Both the position numbers and the translations under genes were made by a program. DNA of 64,000 nucleotides from Ancylobacter rudongensis. Its GTDB lineage: Bacteria > Pseudomonadota > Alphaproteobacteria > Rhizobiales > Xanthobacteraceae. Below the pieces are notes generated by a model. The model did not search any database, had not been told where the DNA came from, and saw nothing but the letters and a program-made list of their open reading frames with translations. Shown in pieces: positions 16,129-27,353 of the stretch. The DNA lies in assembly GCF_900100155.1 (NCBI RefSeq), contig NZ_FMTP01000001.1, positions 124,001 through 188,000 of the forward strand, written 5' to 3'. How positions within the stretch are numbered: the stretch's first letter is position 1; every line of letters starts with the position of its first letter.

Positions 16129-17321
16129 GCGCGATTCCAACCATGCGCCGGGGCGCCTGCCCGAGCCTGCCGGAACCGATGCAAACCGGCGACGGGCTGC
16201 TGGCGCGGCTGCAGCCGCTGGCGCCGCTCAACCTCGACCAGCTCGCCGGGCTGGCGCTTCTCGCGGCCGATCGCGGCAACGGAATCCTTGAGGTGACGGC
16301 GCGCGGCAAGCTGCAGCTGCGCGGGCTGACGCCGGCCACCGCGCCGGGCCTTGCCGAGGCGGTGGCGGCGCTCGGCATCGCGGTGCCGCAGGGCTTTCCG
16401 GTGGAGGTGAGCGCGCTGGCGGGGCAGGACCCTTCGGCGCGCTTCGACCCGCGCCCGCTGGCGCGGTCGATTTCTGACGGCGCCGCGCCTCTCGTGCCGC
16501 ACCTTGCGCCAAAAACCTCGGTCGTTGTCGATGGCGGCGGGCGGCTCCGGCTCGGCGGGCTGAAGGCGGATATCGCGGTGAGCGCCGGGGAAGGGGGGCT
16601 TTCCCTCGCGCTGGCCGGCGTGCCGCTCGGCGCGGTTGAAGCGGAGCGCGCGGCGGCGGTGGTCATCGCGCTGCTGCAGCGGCTGGCGGCACGGGGCATG
16701 TCGGCGCGGATGACGGAAGTGGCGGCGGCGGAGGGGATCGCGCCCCTGCGCGCCGAATTCGGCCTCGCCCCGCCGGTCCCGGTGGGCGATGCGGGCGTCG
16801 ACCCGGTGGGGCTGCATCCGCTGACCGATGGCGGCGTCGCCCTCGGCCTCGGGCTTGAATTCGGGCAGGTGCGGGCGGCGGTGCTGGCGAAACTGATGGA
16901 CGCCGCGCGTCGGGCGGGCGGGACCGAGGTCGAGCCCGCCGCCGGGCGGGCGCTGATGCTGATCGGGCTCGCGCCTGAGGCGGCGGAAACCCTGCGCGCG
17001 ATGGCGGCGGGGCTCGGTTTCCTCACCGACGCCAACGATCCGCGCCGGCGCGTCTTTGCCTGCGCCGGGCGCCCCGCCTGCGCCTCGGCGCGGCTCGACA
17101 CCCACGCGCTGGCGGCGACGCTGGTGCCGCTGCTCGACGGGCGCGATCTCCACATTTCCGGCTGTCCGAAGGGCTGCGCCCACCCCGCAAAGGCGGCGCT
17201 GACCATCGTGGGGCTGGACGAAGGGGCGGGTCTCGTGGTCGAAGGCACGCCGCGCGATGTGCCCGCCCGCATCGTGCCCGTCGCGCAGCTGCGCGAGACA
17301 TTGCAGAAGGATCTGGCCTGA
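16125..17321 (+). CDS. cobG: Precorrin-3B synthase
   Basis: The 398-residue enzyme belongs to the nitrite/sulfite-reductase-like Fe-S family. It uses molecular oxygen to hydroxylate precorrin-3A at C20 and form the gamma-lactone of precorrin-3B, which marks the aerobic pathway. The N-terminal ferredoxin-like half contains TARGKLQLRGL. The C-terminal cysteines FACAGRPACASA and HISGCPKGCAHP form the 4Fe-4S ligand set. The ATG overlaps the cobN stop (ATGA) and the stop directly precedes the cobH GTG, so the three genes are translationally coupled. GRLRLGGLKAD and GLGLEFGQV fit the family. Confidence 0.94.
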   Translation: MSAIPTMRRGACPSLPEPMQTGDGLLARLQPLAPLNLDQLAGLALLAADRGNGILEVTARGKLQLRGLTPATAPGLAEAVAALGIAVPQGFPVEVSALAGQDPSARFDPRPLARSISDGAAPLVPHLAPKTSVVVDGGGRLRLGGLKADIAVSAGEGGLSLALAGVPLGAVEAERAAAVVIALLQRLAARGMSARMTEVAAAEGIAPLRAEFGLAPPVPVGDAGVDPVGLHPLTDGGVALGLGLEFGQVRAAVLAKLMDAARRAGGTEVEPAAGRALMLIGLAPEAAETLRAMAAGLGFLTDANDPRRRVFACAGRPACASARLDTHALAATLVPLLDGRDLHISGCPKGCAHPAKAALTIVGLDEGAGLVVEGTPRDVPARIVPVAQLRETLQKDLA

Positions 17322-17957
17322 GTGTCCACCCCGTTCGATTATGAGCGCGACGGCAATGCGATCTATGAGCGCTCCTTCGCCATCATCCGCGAGGAGGCCG
17401 AACTCGGCCGCTTCACGCCTGACGAGGCGGATGTGGCGGTGCGGATGATCCATGCCTGCGGGCTGGTGGAGGCCGCCTTCGCCATCGATTTCGCGCCCGA
17501 TCTGGTGCGGGCCGCCCGCAACGCGTTGAAGGCCGGCGCGCCGATCCTGTGCGACGCGCAGATGGTGGCGCATGGCGTCACCCGCGCCCGGCTGCCGGCG
17601 AACAATGAGGTGATCTGCACCCTGCGCGAGCCTGACGTGCCCGAACTCGCCGAGCGGCTCGGCACCACCCGCTCGGCCGCCGCGCTGGAACTGTGGCGCG
17701 ACCATATGGACGGCGCTGTCATCGCCATCGGCAACGCGCCCACCGCGCTGTTCCGCCTCTTGGAAATGCTCGATGCCGGGGCGCCGAAGCCGGCGGCGAT
17801 TCTGGGTATCCCCGTCGGCTTTGTCGGCGCGGCGGAATCGAAGGACGCGCTGGCGCTGGGCGATCACGGCGTGCCCTGGCTGGTGGTGCGCGGCCGGCTC
17901 GGGGGCAGCGCCATGACGGCGGCGGCGGTGAACGCGCTGGCGAGGCCGGGCCTATGA
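17322..17957 (+). CDS. cobH: Precorrin-8X methylmutase
   Basis: The 211-residue enzyme shifts the C11 methyl group to C12, converting precorrin-8X into hydrogenobyrinic acid. Diagnostic stretches are YERSFAIIREEAELGRF, VRMIHACGLVEAA, PILCDAQMVAHGVTRAR with the active-site histidine, and AIGNAPTALFRLLEML. It starts with GTG at 17322, the base immediately after the cobG stop, and overlaps cobI by ATGA. Length and motifs are normal. Confidence 0.96.
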   Translation: MSTPFDYERDGNAIYERSFAIIREEAELGRFTPDEADVAVRMIHACGLVEAAFAIDFAPDLVRAARNALKAGAPILCDAQMVAHGVTRARLPANNEVICTLREPDVPELAERLGTTRSAAALELWRDHMDGAVIAIGNAPTALFRLLEMLDAGAPKPAAILGIPVGFVGAAESKDALALGDHGVPWLVVRGRLGGSAMTAAAVNALARPGL

Positions 17958-18688
17958 GCGAGACCGCGCAGGGGCGGCTGATCGGCGTCGGCGTCGGGCC
18001 GGGCGACCCGGAGCTGATGACGCTGAAGGCGGTGCGGGCGCTGGGCGAGGCCGATGTCGTCGCCTATTTCGCCAAGCTCGGCAATGGCAGCCATGCCCGC
18101 GCCATCGCCCACGCCCATTTCCGACCCGGGGCGGAGGAACTGCCGCTCGGCTACCCCGTGACGACGGAGATGCCGAAGGACGAGGCGCCCTATCGCACGG
18201 CGATCACTGGCTTCTATGAGGACGCCGCGCAGGCGGTGGCGGCGCATCTGGCGGCCGGGCGCACCGTGGCGGTGCTGTCGGAAGGCGACCCGCTGTTCTA
18301 CGGCTCCTACATGCATCTGCATGTGCGGCTGGCGCATCGCTTTCCCACCGAGGTCATTGCCGGCGTCACCGGCATGTCCGGCTGCTGGTCGCAGGCGGGA
18401 ACGCCGATCGCGCAGGGCGATGATGTGCTGAGCGTGCTGCCGGGCACCCTCAACGAGGCGGAACTCGCGCGCCGGCTGCAGGGCACCGATGCGGCCGTCA
18501 TCATGAAGGTGGGGCGCAATTTGCCGAAGATCCGCCGCGCGCTCGCGGTTGCCGGACGGCTGGAGCGGGCGCTCTATGTCGAGCGCGGCACGATGAGTGG
18601 CAGCCTGTGCGAAAAGCTGGAGACGCGGGGCGATGCGCCCGCGCCCTATTTCGCCATCGTGCTGGTGCCGGGCTGGGAGACGCGCTGA
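17954..18688 (+). CDS. cobI: Precorrin-2 C20-methyltransferase
   Basis: The 244-residue SAM-dependent tetrapyrrole methylase adds the C20 methyl group to precorrin-2, giving precorrin-3A. LIGVGVGPGDPELMTLKAV near the N-terminus is the family glycine-rich motif, VAVLSEGDPLFYGSYMHL is the second conserved block, and GVTGMSGCWSQAGTPI the third. It starts on the ATGA overlap with cobH and its stop shares one base with the cobJ ATG (TGATG). Confidence 0.96.
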   Translation: MSETAQGRLIGVGVGPGDPELMTLKAVRALGEADVVAYFAKLGNGSHARAIAHAHFRPGAEELPLGYPVTTEMPKDEAPYRTAITGFYEDAAQAVAAHLAAGRTVAVLSEGDPLFYGSYMHLHVRLAHRFPTEVIAGVTGMSGCWSQAGTPIAQGDDVLSVLPGTLNEAELARRLQGTDAAVIMKVGRNLPKIRRALAVAGRLERALYVERGTMSGSLCEKLETRGDAPAPYFAIVLVPGWETR

Positions 18689-19449
18689 TGGCCAAGGGCA
18701 AACTGTTCATCGTCGGCCTCGGGCCGGGCGAGGCGCGCTATCTCATCCCCGAGGCGAGCGCGGCGCTGGCACAAGCCGAAGCGCTGTATGGCTACGAGCC
18801 CTATCTCGCCCGCGTGCCGGTGCGCGAGGGGCAGACGCGCAATCCTTCCGACAATCGCGAGGAACTGACCCGCGCCGGCGCGGCGCTGGCGCATGCCGCT
18901 GGCGGCGCCACGGTGGCGATGGTGTCGGGCGGCGATCCCGGCGTGTTTGCCATGGCGGCGGCGGTGATCGAGGCGATCGAGGCCGGCCCGAGCGAGTGGC
19001 GGGCGCTCGATCTCGTCATCGTGCCGGGAATCACCGCCATGCTGGCGGTGGCGGCCAAATGCGGCGCGCCGCTGGGGCATGATTTCTGCGCCATCTCGCT
19101 CTCGGACAATCTGAAGCCCTGGGAGGTGATCGAGAAGCGGCTGCGGCTCGCCGCGCAGGCCGGCTTTGCGATGGCCTTCTACAACCCGGTGTCGAAAGCC
19201 CGCCCGCACCAGCTCGACACCGCCTTCGACATTCTGCGCGCCGAGCTGCCGGCCAGCGTGCCTGTGATCTTCGGCCGTGCGGTGGGGCGGCCAGACGAAC
19301 GCATGCGGGTGGTGCCGCTGGCGAATGCGCGCGGCCATATGGCCGATATGGCGACCTGCATCATCGTCGGTTCGCCGGAGACGCGGCTGGTGGAGCGGCC
19401 CGGCCTGCCGGCGCTGGTCTACACCCCGCGCCGCGCCGGGGAGGAGTGA
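18688..19449 (+). CDS. cobJ: Precorrin-3B C17-methyltransferase
   Basis: The 253-residue SAM-dependent enzyme methylates C17 and drives ring contraction to precorrin-4. FIVGLGPGEARYLIPEASAA, EALYGYEPYL, ATVAMVSGGDPGVFAMA, VPGITAMLAVAAKCGAPLGH and CAISLSDNLKPWEVIE are family blocks. Its last 31 bases overlap, tail to tail, the antisense cobK gene, after which the rightward cob run breaks until cobL. Confidence 0.96.
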   Translation: MAKGKLFIVGLGPGEARYLIPEASAALAQAEALYGYEPYLARVPVREGQTRNPSDNREELTRAGAALAHAAGGATVAMVSGGDPGVFAMAAAVIEAIEAGPSEWRALDLVIVPGITAMLAVAAKCGAPLGHDFCAISLSDNLKPWEVIEKRLRLAAQAGFAMAFYNPVSKARPHQLDTAFDILRAELPASVPVIFGRAVGRPDERMRVVPLANARGHMADMATCIIVGSPETRLVERPGLPALVYTPRRAGEE

Positions 19450-20222
19450 TGAGGGAGGCGCTCCAGCCACTCCAGCACCCCGTCCACGCTGTCGACCGTC
19501 TCGACCTCGGGCCGTGCCGGCCGGGCGACCATGATTACCTCGATGCCGAGCGCGCGGGCGGCCGCGATCTTGCCATAGGTCGCTTCCCCGCCGCTGTTCT
19601 TGGACAGGATGGCGTCGATGCGGTGGGCGGTGAGCAAAGCGTGCTCGTCGGCCTCCGCGAAGGGGCCGCGTGCCTCGATATAGCGGGCCTGCGGCACGGC
19701 GAGCGGCGGCTCCACCGGATCGATGCTGCGCACGAGACAGGCGTGCTGGGGGGCGGCTTCCAGCGCCCGCACCTCGTTGCGGCCGAGCGCGACCAGCACA
19801 CGGCGCGGGGCGGGGCCGAGCTTTTCCACCGCCTCGGGAATGGTGGCGGCCTCCCGCCAGATATCGCCGGGCTGGCGCTGCCATTCGCGGCGTTGCAAAG
19901 CGAGGAGCGGCACGCCGGCACGGCGGGCGGCCTCATGCGCGTGGTGCGACATGGTGGCGGCGAAGGGGTGGGTGGCGTCGACCAGCGCGTCGATGCGTTC
20001 CGCCCGCAAATGGGCTTCGAGGCCGTCGACGCCGCCGAAGCCGCCCGAGCGGGTGGGGGCGGACTGGGGCAGCGGGTTGCGCGTGCGCCCGGCAAGCGAC
20101 AGGCTGACCGCGAAGGTTCCGCGCGCCTGCAACGCCGCCGCGAGTTCGCGGGCCTCGGCGGTGCCGCCGAGGATGAGCAGGCGCGGGGCGCCGGTTTCCC
20201 GGATCGAGGGGGGTGCGTCCAT
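19419..20222 (-). CDS. cobK: Precorrin-6A reductase
   Basis: The 267-residue NADPH-dependent enzyme reduces precorrin-6A to 6B. RLLILGGTAEARELAAAL is the N-terminal nucleotide-binding turn. DALVDATHPFAATMSHHAHEA, LALQRREWQRQPGDIW and ILSKNSGGEATYGKIAAARAL are conserved. It is the only cob gene antisense within the rightward run. Its ATG (20220-20222) overlaps the cobL ATG (20221-20223) within one CATG, and its 3' end overlaps cobJ by 31 bases. The frame is open far upstream, but the family N-terminus begins at about residue 14 of this product. Any promoter must lie inside cobL. Confidence 0.93.
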   Translation of the reverse strand: MDAPPSIRETGAPRLLILGGTAEARELAAALQARGTFAVSLSLAGRTRNPLPQSAPTRSGGFGGVDGLEAHLRAERIDALVDATHPFAATMSHHAHEAARRAGVPLLALQRREWQRQPGDIWREAATIPEAVEKLGPAPRRVLVALGRNEVRALEAAPQHACLVRSIDPVEPPLAVPQARYIEARGPFAEADEHALLTAHRIDAILSKNSGGEATYGKIAAARALGIEVIMVARPARPEVETVDSVDGVLEWLERLPHHSSPARRGV

Positions 20223-21501
20223 GCCCGGCAGTGAAACCATCGCCTGCGCCGCGTCAACTGCCGAACCCGCCCTCATCGACGGCGGCCGCTGGCTCACACT
20301 TGTCGGCATTGGCGAGGATGGGCTGGACGGCCTCTCGCCCGCCGCGCGGGCGGCGGTGGAGGCGGCTTCGGTCGTGTTCGGCGGGGCGCGGCATCTGGCG
20401 CTCGCCGGCGCGGCGGTGAAGGGCGAGGCGCGGGCCTGGCCGAGCCCGTTCGCGCGCGGCATTGACGAGGTGCTGGCGTCGCGCGGGCGGCGCGTCTGCG
20501 TGCTGGCCTCGGGCGATCCGTTCCTGCACGGCGTCGGCGCCACGCTGGCGCGGCATGTGCCGGCCGATGAGATGCGCGCCTTTCCCGCGCCGTCCGCCTT
20601 CAGCCTCGCCGCCGCCCGGCTCGGCTGGCCGCTGGCGGACGTGACCTGTCTCACCGTGCATGGCCGTTCGCTCGATCTGGTGCGGGCGCATCTGCATCCC
20701 GGCCGGCGGCTGCTGGTGCTGACCTCGGACGGCGCCGGGCCGGGCGAGATCGCGCGCCTGCTGGCGGAAAGCGGCTTTGGCGGTTCAAGTCTCACCGTGC
20801 TGGAGGCGCTGGGCGGCCCGCGCGAGCGGCTGCGCCGCGCCGTGGCCGAAGGCTTCGCGCTTGCGGATATCGATCCGCTGAACCTGCTCGCCATCGAGGT
20901 GGCGGCGGGGGAGGGCGCGCGTATCGTGCCGCTGACGCCGGGGCTGCCGGACGATCTGTTCGAGCATGACGGGCAATTGACCAAGCGCGAGATCCGCGCG
21001 GTGACGCTTGCCGCCCTCGCGCCCCGCCGGGGCGAGCTTTTGTGGGACATCGGCGCCGGGGCGGGGTCGATCGGCATTGAATGGATGCTGGCCGATCCCT
21101 CGCTCACCGCCATCGGCATCGAAGAACGCCCGGAGCGGGCGGCGCGGGCGCGGCGCAATGCGGCGGCGCTCGGCGTGCCGGGGCTGGAGATCATCGAGGG
21201 GAAAGCGCCCGAGGCGCTGGCGGGGCTTGCGGCGCCGGACGCGATCTTTGTCGGCGGCGGGGCGGGCGAGCCCGGCGTGCTGGAGGCGGCGCTGGCCGCG
21301 CTCAGGCCCGGCGGCCGGCTGGTCGCCAATGCGGTGACGCTGGAGACCGAGGCGCTGCTGATCGCCCGCCATGCCGCGCTGGGCGGCGACCTGCTGCGCC
21401 TTTCCGTCGCCCGGGCGGTGCCGGTGGGCGGGCTCACCGGCTGGCGGCCGGCCATGCCGGTGACGCAATGGAGCTGGACCAAGCCGGGGGAGGTCTCATG
21501 A
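20221..21501 (+). CDS. cobL: Precorrin-6Y C5,15-methyltransferase (decarboxylating)
   Basis: The 426-residue bifunctional enzyme methylates precorrin-6B at C5 and C15 and decarboxylates the C12 acetate, giving precorrin-8X. The N-terminal tetrapyrrole methylase half starts [20 protein letters not shown] and has [13 protein letters not shown]. The C-terminal CbiT-like Rossmann half has [20 protein letters not shown] near residue 278. The ATG at 20221 overlaps the start codon of antisense cobK. About 24 residues precede the conserved core and no in-frame ATG gives a better start. It overlaps cobE by ATGA. Confidence 0.94.
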   Translation: MPGSETIACAASTAEPALIDGGRWLTLVGIGEDGLDGLSPAARAAVEAASVVFGGARHLALAGAAVKGEARAWPSPFARGIDEVLASRGRRVCVLASGDPFLHGVGATLARHVPADEMRAFPAPSAFSLAAARLGWPLADVTCLTVHGRSLDLVRAHLHPGRRLLVLTSDGAGPGEIARLLAESGFGGSSLTVLEALGGPRERLRRAVAEGFALADIDPLNLLAIEVAAGEGARIVPLTPGLPDDLFEHDGQLTKREIRAVTLAALAPRRGELLWDIGAGAGSIGIEWMLADPSLTAIGIEERPERAARARRNAAALGVPGLEIIEGKAPEALAGLAAPDAIFVGGGAGEPGVLEAALAALRPGGRLVANAVTLETEALLIARHAALGGDLLRLSVARAVPVGGLTGWRPAMPVTQWSWTKPGEVS

Positions 21502-21896
21502 TCGTCGCCGGCATTGGCAGCCGACGCGGCGTCACCTCGGAGGAGGTGTGCGCGGCCATGCGCGGGGCGATGGAGCGCCACGGCGTCAAGCTGTGCGACA
21601 TCTCGCTGATGGCGACGCCGGCGGCGAAGGGCAGCGAGGCCGGCATCATCAAGGCGGCGCTCGATCTCGGCCTGCTGCTTGTCATGGTGCCGCAGCGCCA
21701 GCTGGAGGCGGCGGGCACGCGGGCGATGACGCATTCCGAGCGCGTGGTGGCGCTGATGGGCGTGCCTTCGGTCGCCGAAGCCTCGGCCCTCGCCGTGGCC
21801 GGGCGGCGTTCGGCGCTGATCGGCCCGCGCTTCGTGTTAGGACCCGTGACCTGCGCCTTCGCGCGGGAAGCGGAGAAGGAGGCGCAGACATCGTGA
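21498..21896 (+). CDS. cobE: Cobalamin biosynthesis protein CobE (CbiG C-terminal-like)
   Basis: The 132-residue single-domain protein matches CobE, related to the C-terminal domain of CbiG. Conserved stretches are [19 protein letters not shown] at the N-terminus and [20 protein letters not shown]. Its biochemical role in the aerobic pathway is not firmly established. It is translationally coupled on both sides: ATGA overlap with cobL and GTGA overlap with cobM. Confidence 0.9.
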   Translation: MIVAGIGSRRGVTSEEVCAAMRGAMERHGVKLCDISLMATPAAKGSEAGIIKAALDLGLLLVMVPQRQLEAAGTRAMTHSERVVALMGVPSVAEASALAVAGRRSALIGPRFVLGPVTCAFAREAEKEAQTS

Positions 21897-22651
21897 CCGT
21901 GCATTTCATCGGCGCCGGGCCGGGCGCGGCGGACCTGATGACGCTGCGCGGGCGCGACCTCATCGCCCGCTGCGAGGTCTGCCTCTATGCCGGTTCAATC
22001 GTGCCGCCCGACGTGCTCGGCTGGTGCCCGCAAGGCGCGCGGATCGTCGACACGGCCCCGCTCTCGCTCGACGAGATCGAGGCGGAATTCGTCGCGGCGC
22101 AGGCGGCGGGGCACGATGTGGCGCGGCTGCACTCGGGCGACCTCTCCATTTATTCGGCGGTGGCCGAGCAAGTCCGGCGGTTGGAAAAGCACGGGATTTC
22201 CCACACGCTCACCCCCGGCGTGCCGGCCTTCGCCGCCGCCAGCGCGGTGCTGGGGCGCGAACTCACCGTGCCCGGTCTGGCGCAGAGCCTCGTCATCACC
22301 CGCGTCTCCGGTCGCGCCTCGGCGATGCCGGCGGGCGAGACGCTGGCCGCCTTCGGCGCGACCGGGGCGACGCTGGCCATCCATCTCGCCATCCATGCGC
22401 TGGAGCAGGTGGTGGCGGAACTGGCGCCGCTCTATGGCAGGGACTGCCCGGTGGCGGTCGTGGTGGAGGCGAGCCGGCCGACCGAGCGGGTGATGTCTGG
22501 CACGCTTGATGACATCGTTGCGAAAGTGGCGAGGGAGCCGGTGGAGCGCACCGCGCTCATCCTGGTGGGCCGGGCGCTGGCGCCGGAGAATTTTCGCGAG
22601 AGCGCGCTCTATGACGCCGCCTATCAGCGCCGCTTCCGGGGGCGGGAATGA
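21893..22651 (+). CDS. cobM: Precorrin-4 C11-methyltransferase
   Basis: The 252-residue SAM-dependent enzyme methylates precorrin-4 at C11, giving precorrin-5. [20 protein letters not shown] is the N-terminal motif, [17 protein letters not shown] is specific to this subfamily, and [17 protein letters not shown] and [20 protein letters not shown] follow. The start is a GTG at 21893 overlapping the cobE stop as GTGA. A family D repeat and then cobB follow. Confidence 0.95.
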   Translation: MTVHFIGAGPGAADLMTLRGRDLIARCEVCLYAGSIVPPDVLGWCPQGARIVDTAPLSLDEIEAEFVAAQAAGHDVARLHSGDLSIYSAVAEQVRRLEKHGISHTLTPGVPAFAAASAVLGRELTVPGLAQSLVITRVSGRASAMPAGETLAAFGATGATLAIHLAIHALEQVVAELAPLYGRDCPVAVVVEASRPTERVMSGTLDDIVAKVAREPVERTALILVGRALAPENFRESALYDAAYQRRFRGRE

Positions 22652-22666
22652 GGGCGGGCTTGTCTT

Positions 22667-22779
22667 TCCCTCTCCCCGTCGGGGAGAGGTGGCCCGCGCA
22701 GCGGGCCGGTGAGGGGAAGCCGGGTAGCCGCGCTCAACAACCCCTCACCCCGACCCTCTCCCCGTCGCGGAGAGGGGGC
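22667..22779. repeat. Palindromic repeat, family D, between cobM and cobB
   Basis: Two CCCTCTCCCCGTC/GGGGAGAGG-type hairpin units (near 22668 and 22754) are joined by GGCCCGCGCAGCGGGCC with GTGAGGGG and CCCCTCACCCC. It has the same architecture as 9335-9447. It ends 26 bases before the cobB ATG and could affect readthrough from cobM into cobB. Confidence 0.8.
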
Positions 22780-22805
22780 AGCCGCGACCTCGCCGGAGCC
22801 GCCAC

Positions 22806-24140
22806 ATGACCGCCCGCGCCGTCATCATCGCCGCGCCGCGCTCGGGCTCGGGCAAGACCACGGTGACGCTCGGGGTCGCGGCGGCGCTGCGGGCGCGCGG
22901 CGTGCGGGTGCGGGCGACCAAGTCCGGCCCGGACTATATCGACCCCGCCTTCCACGCCGCCGCCACCGGCCTGCCGGGGCTGAACCTCGACAGCTTCGCC
23001 ATGCCGCCCGCCCTCATCGACGCGCTGGCGGCGGAGGCGGGGACGGGGGCGGAGATCGTGCTCATCGAGGCGTCGATGGGCCTGTTCGACGGCATCGAGG
23101 GCGAACCGGGGCGCAGCGGCGCGGCGGCCGACCTTGCCGCCCGGCTCGGCCTGCCAGTCGTGCTGGTGGTCGATATTTCGGGCCAGTCGCAATCGGCCGC
23201 CGCCGTGGTGCGGGGATTCGCCACCCACGACCCGCGCGTGCGCGTCGCCGGGGTCATCCTCAACCAGGTCGCCAGCGAGCGGCATCGCCTGCAGGCGAGT
23301 GCCGCCATCGCGGCGCTGGGCATCCAGATATTGGGCAGCCTGCCGCGCGATGGGGCGGTGCGCCTGCCCGAGCGGCATCTCGGCCTGGTGCAGGCGGGCG
23401 AGCACCCCGCGTTGGCCGAACAACTCGCGGCGCTGGCGGAACGGGCGGAAGCGCATATCGACCTCGACGCGCTGTGCGCGCTGGGGGCGCCGCTGCCCGC
23501 GTCCGGCCCGGCACCGGTGGCGCTGGCGCCGCCCGGCCAGCGGATCGCGCTGGCGCAGGACGTGGCCTTTTCCTTCGCCTATGAGCACCTTGTCGCCGGC
23601 TGGCGGCGGGCCGGGGCGGAGATCCTGCCGTTCTCGCCGCTCGCCGATGACGCGCCCGATCCGGCGGCGGATGCCTGCTGGCTGCCCGGCGGCTATCCCG
23701 AACTGCACGGGGAAAGGCTGGCGCAAGCCTCCCGCTTTCTCGATGGGGTGCGCCATTTCGCCCGGACGCGGCCGGTGCATGGCGAATGCGGGGGCTTCAT
23801 GGTGCTGGGCCAGTCGATCGCCGATGCGCAGGGCCGCGAGCACGCCATGCTCGGCCTGCTCGGCCATGCCACCAGCTTTGCCAAGCGCCGGCTCAATCTC
23901 GGCTACCGGCGGGCGGTGACGCTGGACGCCTCGCCGCTGGGCCCGGCGGGGACAGGGCTGCGCGGCCACGAGTTCCATTATGCCAGCGTCACACAAGCGG
24001 GCGACGATGCGCCGCTGGTCGCGCTGAGCGATGGTCAGGGTAAGGAGATGGGGAATGCGGGGGCTCGCCGGGGGTGGGTCTCGGGAACCTTCTTCCACGT
24101 CATCGCCACGGACGGCCAGCCAAGCGGAGCAGAGCCATGA
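22806..24140 (+). CDS. cobB: Hydrogenobyrinic acid a,c-diamide synthase
   Basis: The 444-residue enzyme amidates the a and c acetate side chains with glutamine and ATP. The N-terminal domain has AAPRSGSGKTTVTLGVAAAL, KSGPDYIDPAFH and EASMGLFDGIEG. The C-terminal class I amidotransferase domain has CWLPGGYPELHGERLA and the nucleophilic Cys in VHGECGGFMVLGQ, followed by GHEFHYAS. Its preferred substrate here is inferred from CobG and CobN, which indicate the aerobic route. The ATG follows CCGGAG. The stop overlaps the DUF423 gene start (ATGA). Confidence 0.95.
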   Translation: MTARAVIIAAPRSGSGKTTVTLGVAAALRARGVRVRATKSGPDYIDPAFHAAATGLPGLNLDSFAMPPALIDALAAEAGTGAEIVLIEASMGLFDGIEGEPGRSGAAADLAARLGLPVVLVVDISGQSQSAAAVVRGFATHDPRVRVAGVILNQVASERHRLQASAAIAALGIQILGSLPRDGAVRLPERHLGLVQAGEHPALAEQLAALAERAEAHIDLDALCALGAPLPASGPAPVALAPPGQRIALAQDVAFSFAYEHLVAGWRRAGAEILPFSPLADDAPDPAADACWLPGGYPELHGERLAQASRFLDGVRHFARTRPVHGECGGFMVLGQSIADAQGREHAMLGLLGHATSFAKRRLNLGYRRAVTLDASPLGPAGTGLRGHEFHYASVTQAGDDAPLVALSDGQGKEMGNAGARRGWVSGTFFHVIATDGQPSGAEP

Positions 24141-24514
24141 ATGCCTTTCGCCGACTTCTGGTGTTTCTCGCCGGCCTGATGGGCGCGGCCGGGGTGGCGG
24201 CGGCGGCGGGGGGGGCGCATCTGACCGCCGAGCCGAATTTGACCACGGCGGCGACCTTCCTCATGCTGGGGGCGAGCGCCGTGGTGGGGGGCTGCGCGCT
24301 GGCGGTGGTGCGCGGGCCGGGCTGGTCCTTCGCCAGCGTCGGGGCCGGCATCATCGCGCTGGGCACGGTGCTGTTCAGCGGGGCGCTGGCGCTGCGGGCG
24401 CTCTGGGACATCGTGATATTTCCTATGGCCGCGCCCATTGGCGGGACTATGCTCATCCTCGGATGGCTGGTGCTCGCCCTGGCCGCCCTGGAACGGGAAC
24501 CCCGCGCCGGTTGA
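24137..24514 (+). CDS. DUF423-family small membrane protein
   Basis: The 125-residue protein has four hydrophobic segments: LVFLAGLMGAAGVAAAAGGA near the start, TAATFLMLGASAVVGGCALA, FASVGAGIIALGTVLFSGAL and GTMLILGWLVLALAAL at the end. This pattern and length fit DUF423 (YgdD-like) inner-membrane proteins of unknown function. The ATG overlaps the cobB stop by ATGA, so it is probably the last gene of the cob transcript, although nothing in it suggests corrinoid chemistry. Confidence 0.8.
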   Translation: MNAFRRLLVFLAGLMGAAGVAAAAGGAHLTAEPNLTTAATFLMLGASAVVGGCALAVVRGPGWSFASVGAGIIALGTVLFSGALALRALWDIVIFPMAAPIGGTMLILGWLVLALAALEREPRAG

Positions 24515-24608
24515 GTTGGCCAAAAGGTTGCATCCGGCACAGGTGAGATCAGGCGGCGCTTCCGCCCCACAGGGGGAAGGCAAGCCGCAACGGGAGCACA
24601 AGCTGCAC

Positions 24609-27110
<2,502 letters not shown>

Positions 27111-27116
27111 CCTGCC

Positions 27117-27144
27117 GCGCCGCCGGCCTCACCGCCGGCGGCGC
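27117..27144 (+). terminator. Hairpin after glgP, possible terminator or processing site
   Basis: An 11-base-pair GC-only stem (GCGCCGCCGGC pairing with GCCGGCGGCGC) starts 6 bases after the glgP stop. No T-run follows, so factor-independent termination is doubtful. It may protect the glgP 3' end. The remaining 27145-27353 holds no gene I can support and is the likely 5' region of glgB. Confidence 0.45.
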
Positions 27145-27353
27145 GCCTGCGCCTTGCCGCAGCGCCGGGCGACCTGCGGGGGGCCTCGCTCTCCCGCGGG
27201 TCTGCCTATCGCCGGCCCCCCGCCGGTAGCGCGGCGTTTACCTGATGCCGCGTTATGTGGCTGCGACGTGTGGACTTTGTGTTGGCGGTAGAGGAACCTT
27301 CACTGCGCACGGGGCTTGTCCCCGGTGTTTCGGCTCAGGAAGGGTTCGCAGTG

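Noticed and set aside
19419..21734. 771-residue minus-strand frame extending cobK upstream through cobL
   Set aside because: The upstream 500 residues are Ser/Ala/Pro-rich shadow sequence of cobL and cobE; CobK homology begins just after the ATG at 20222.
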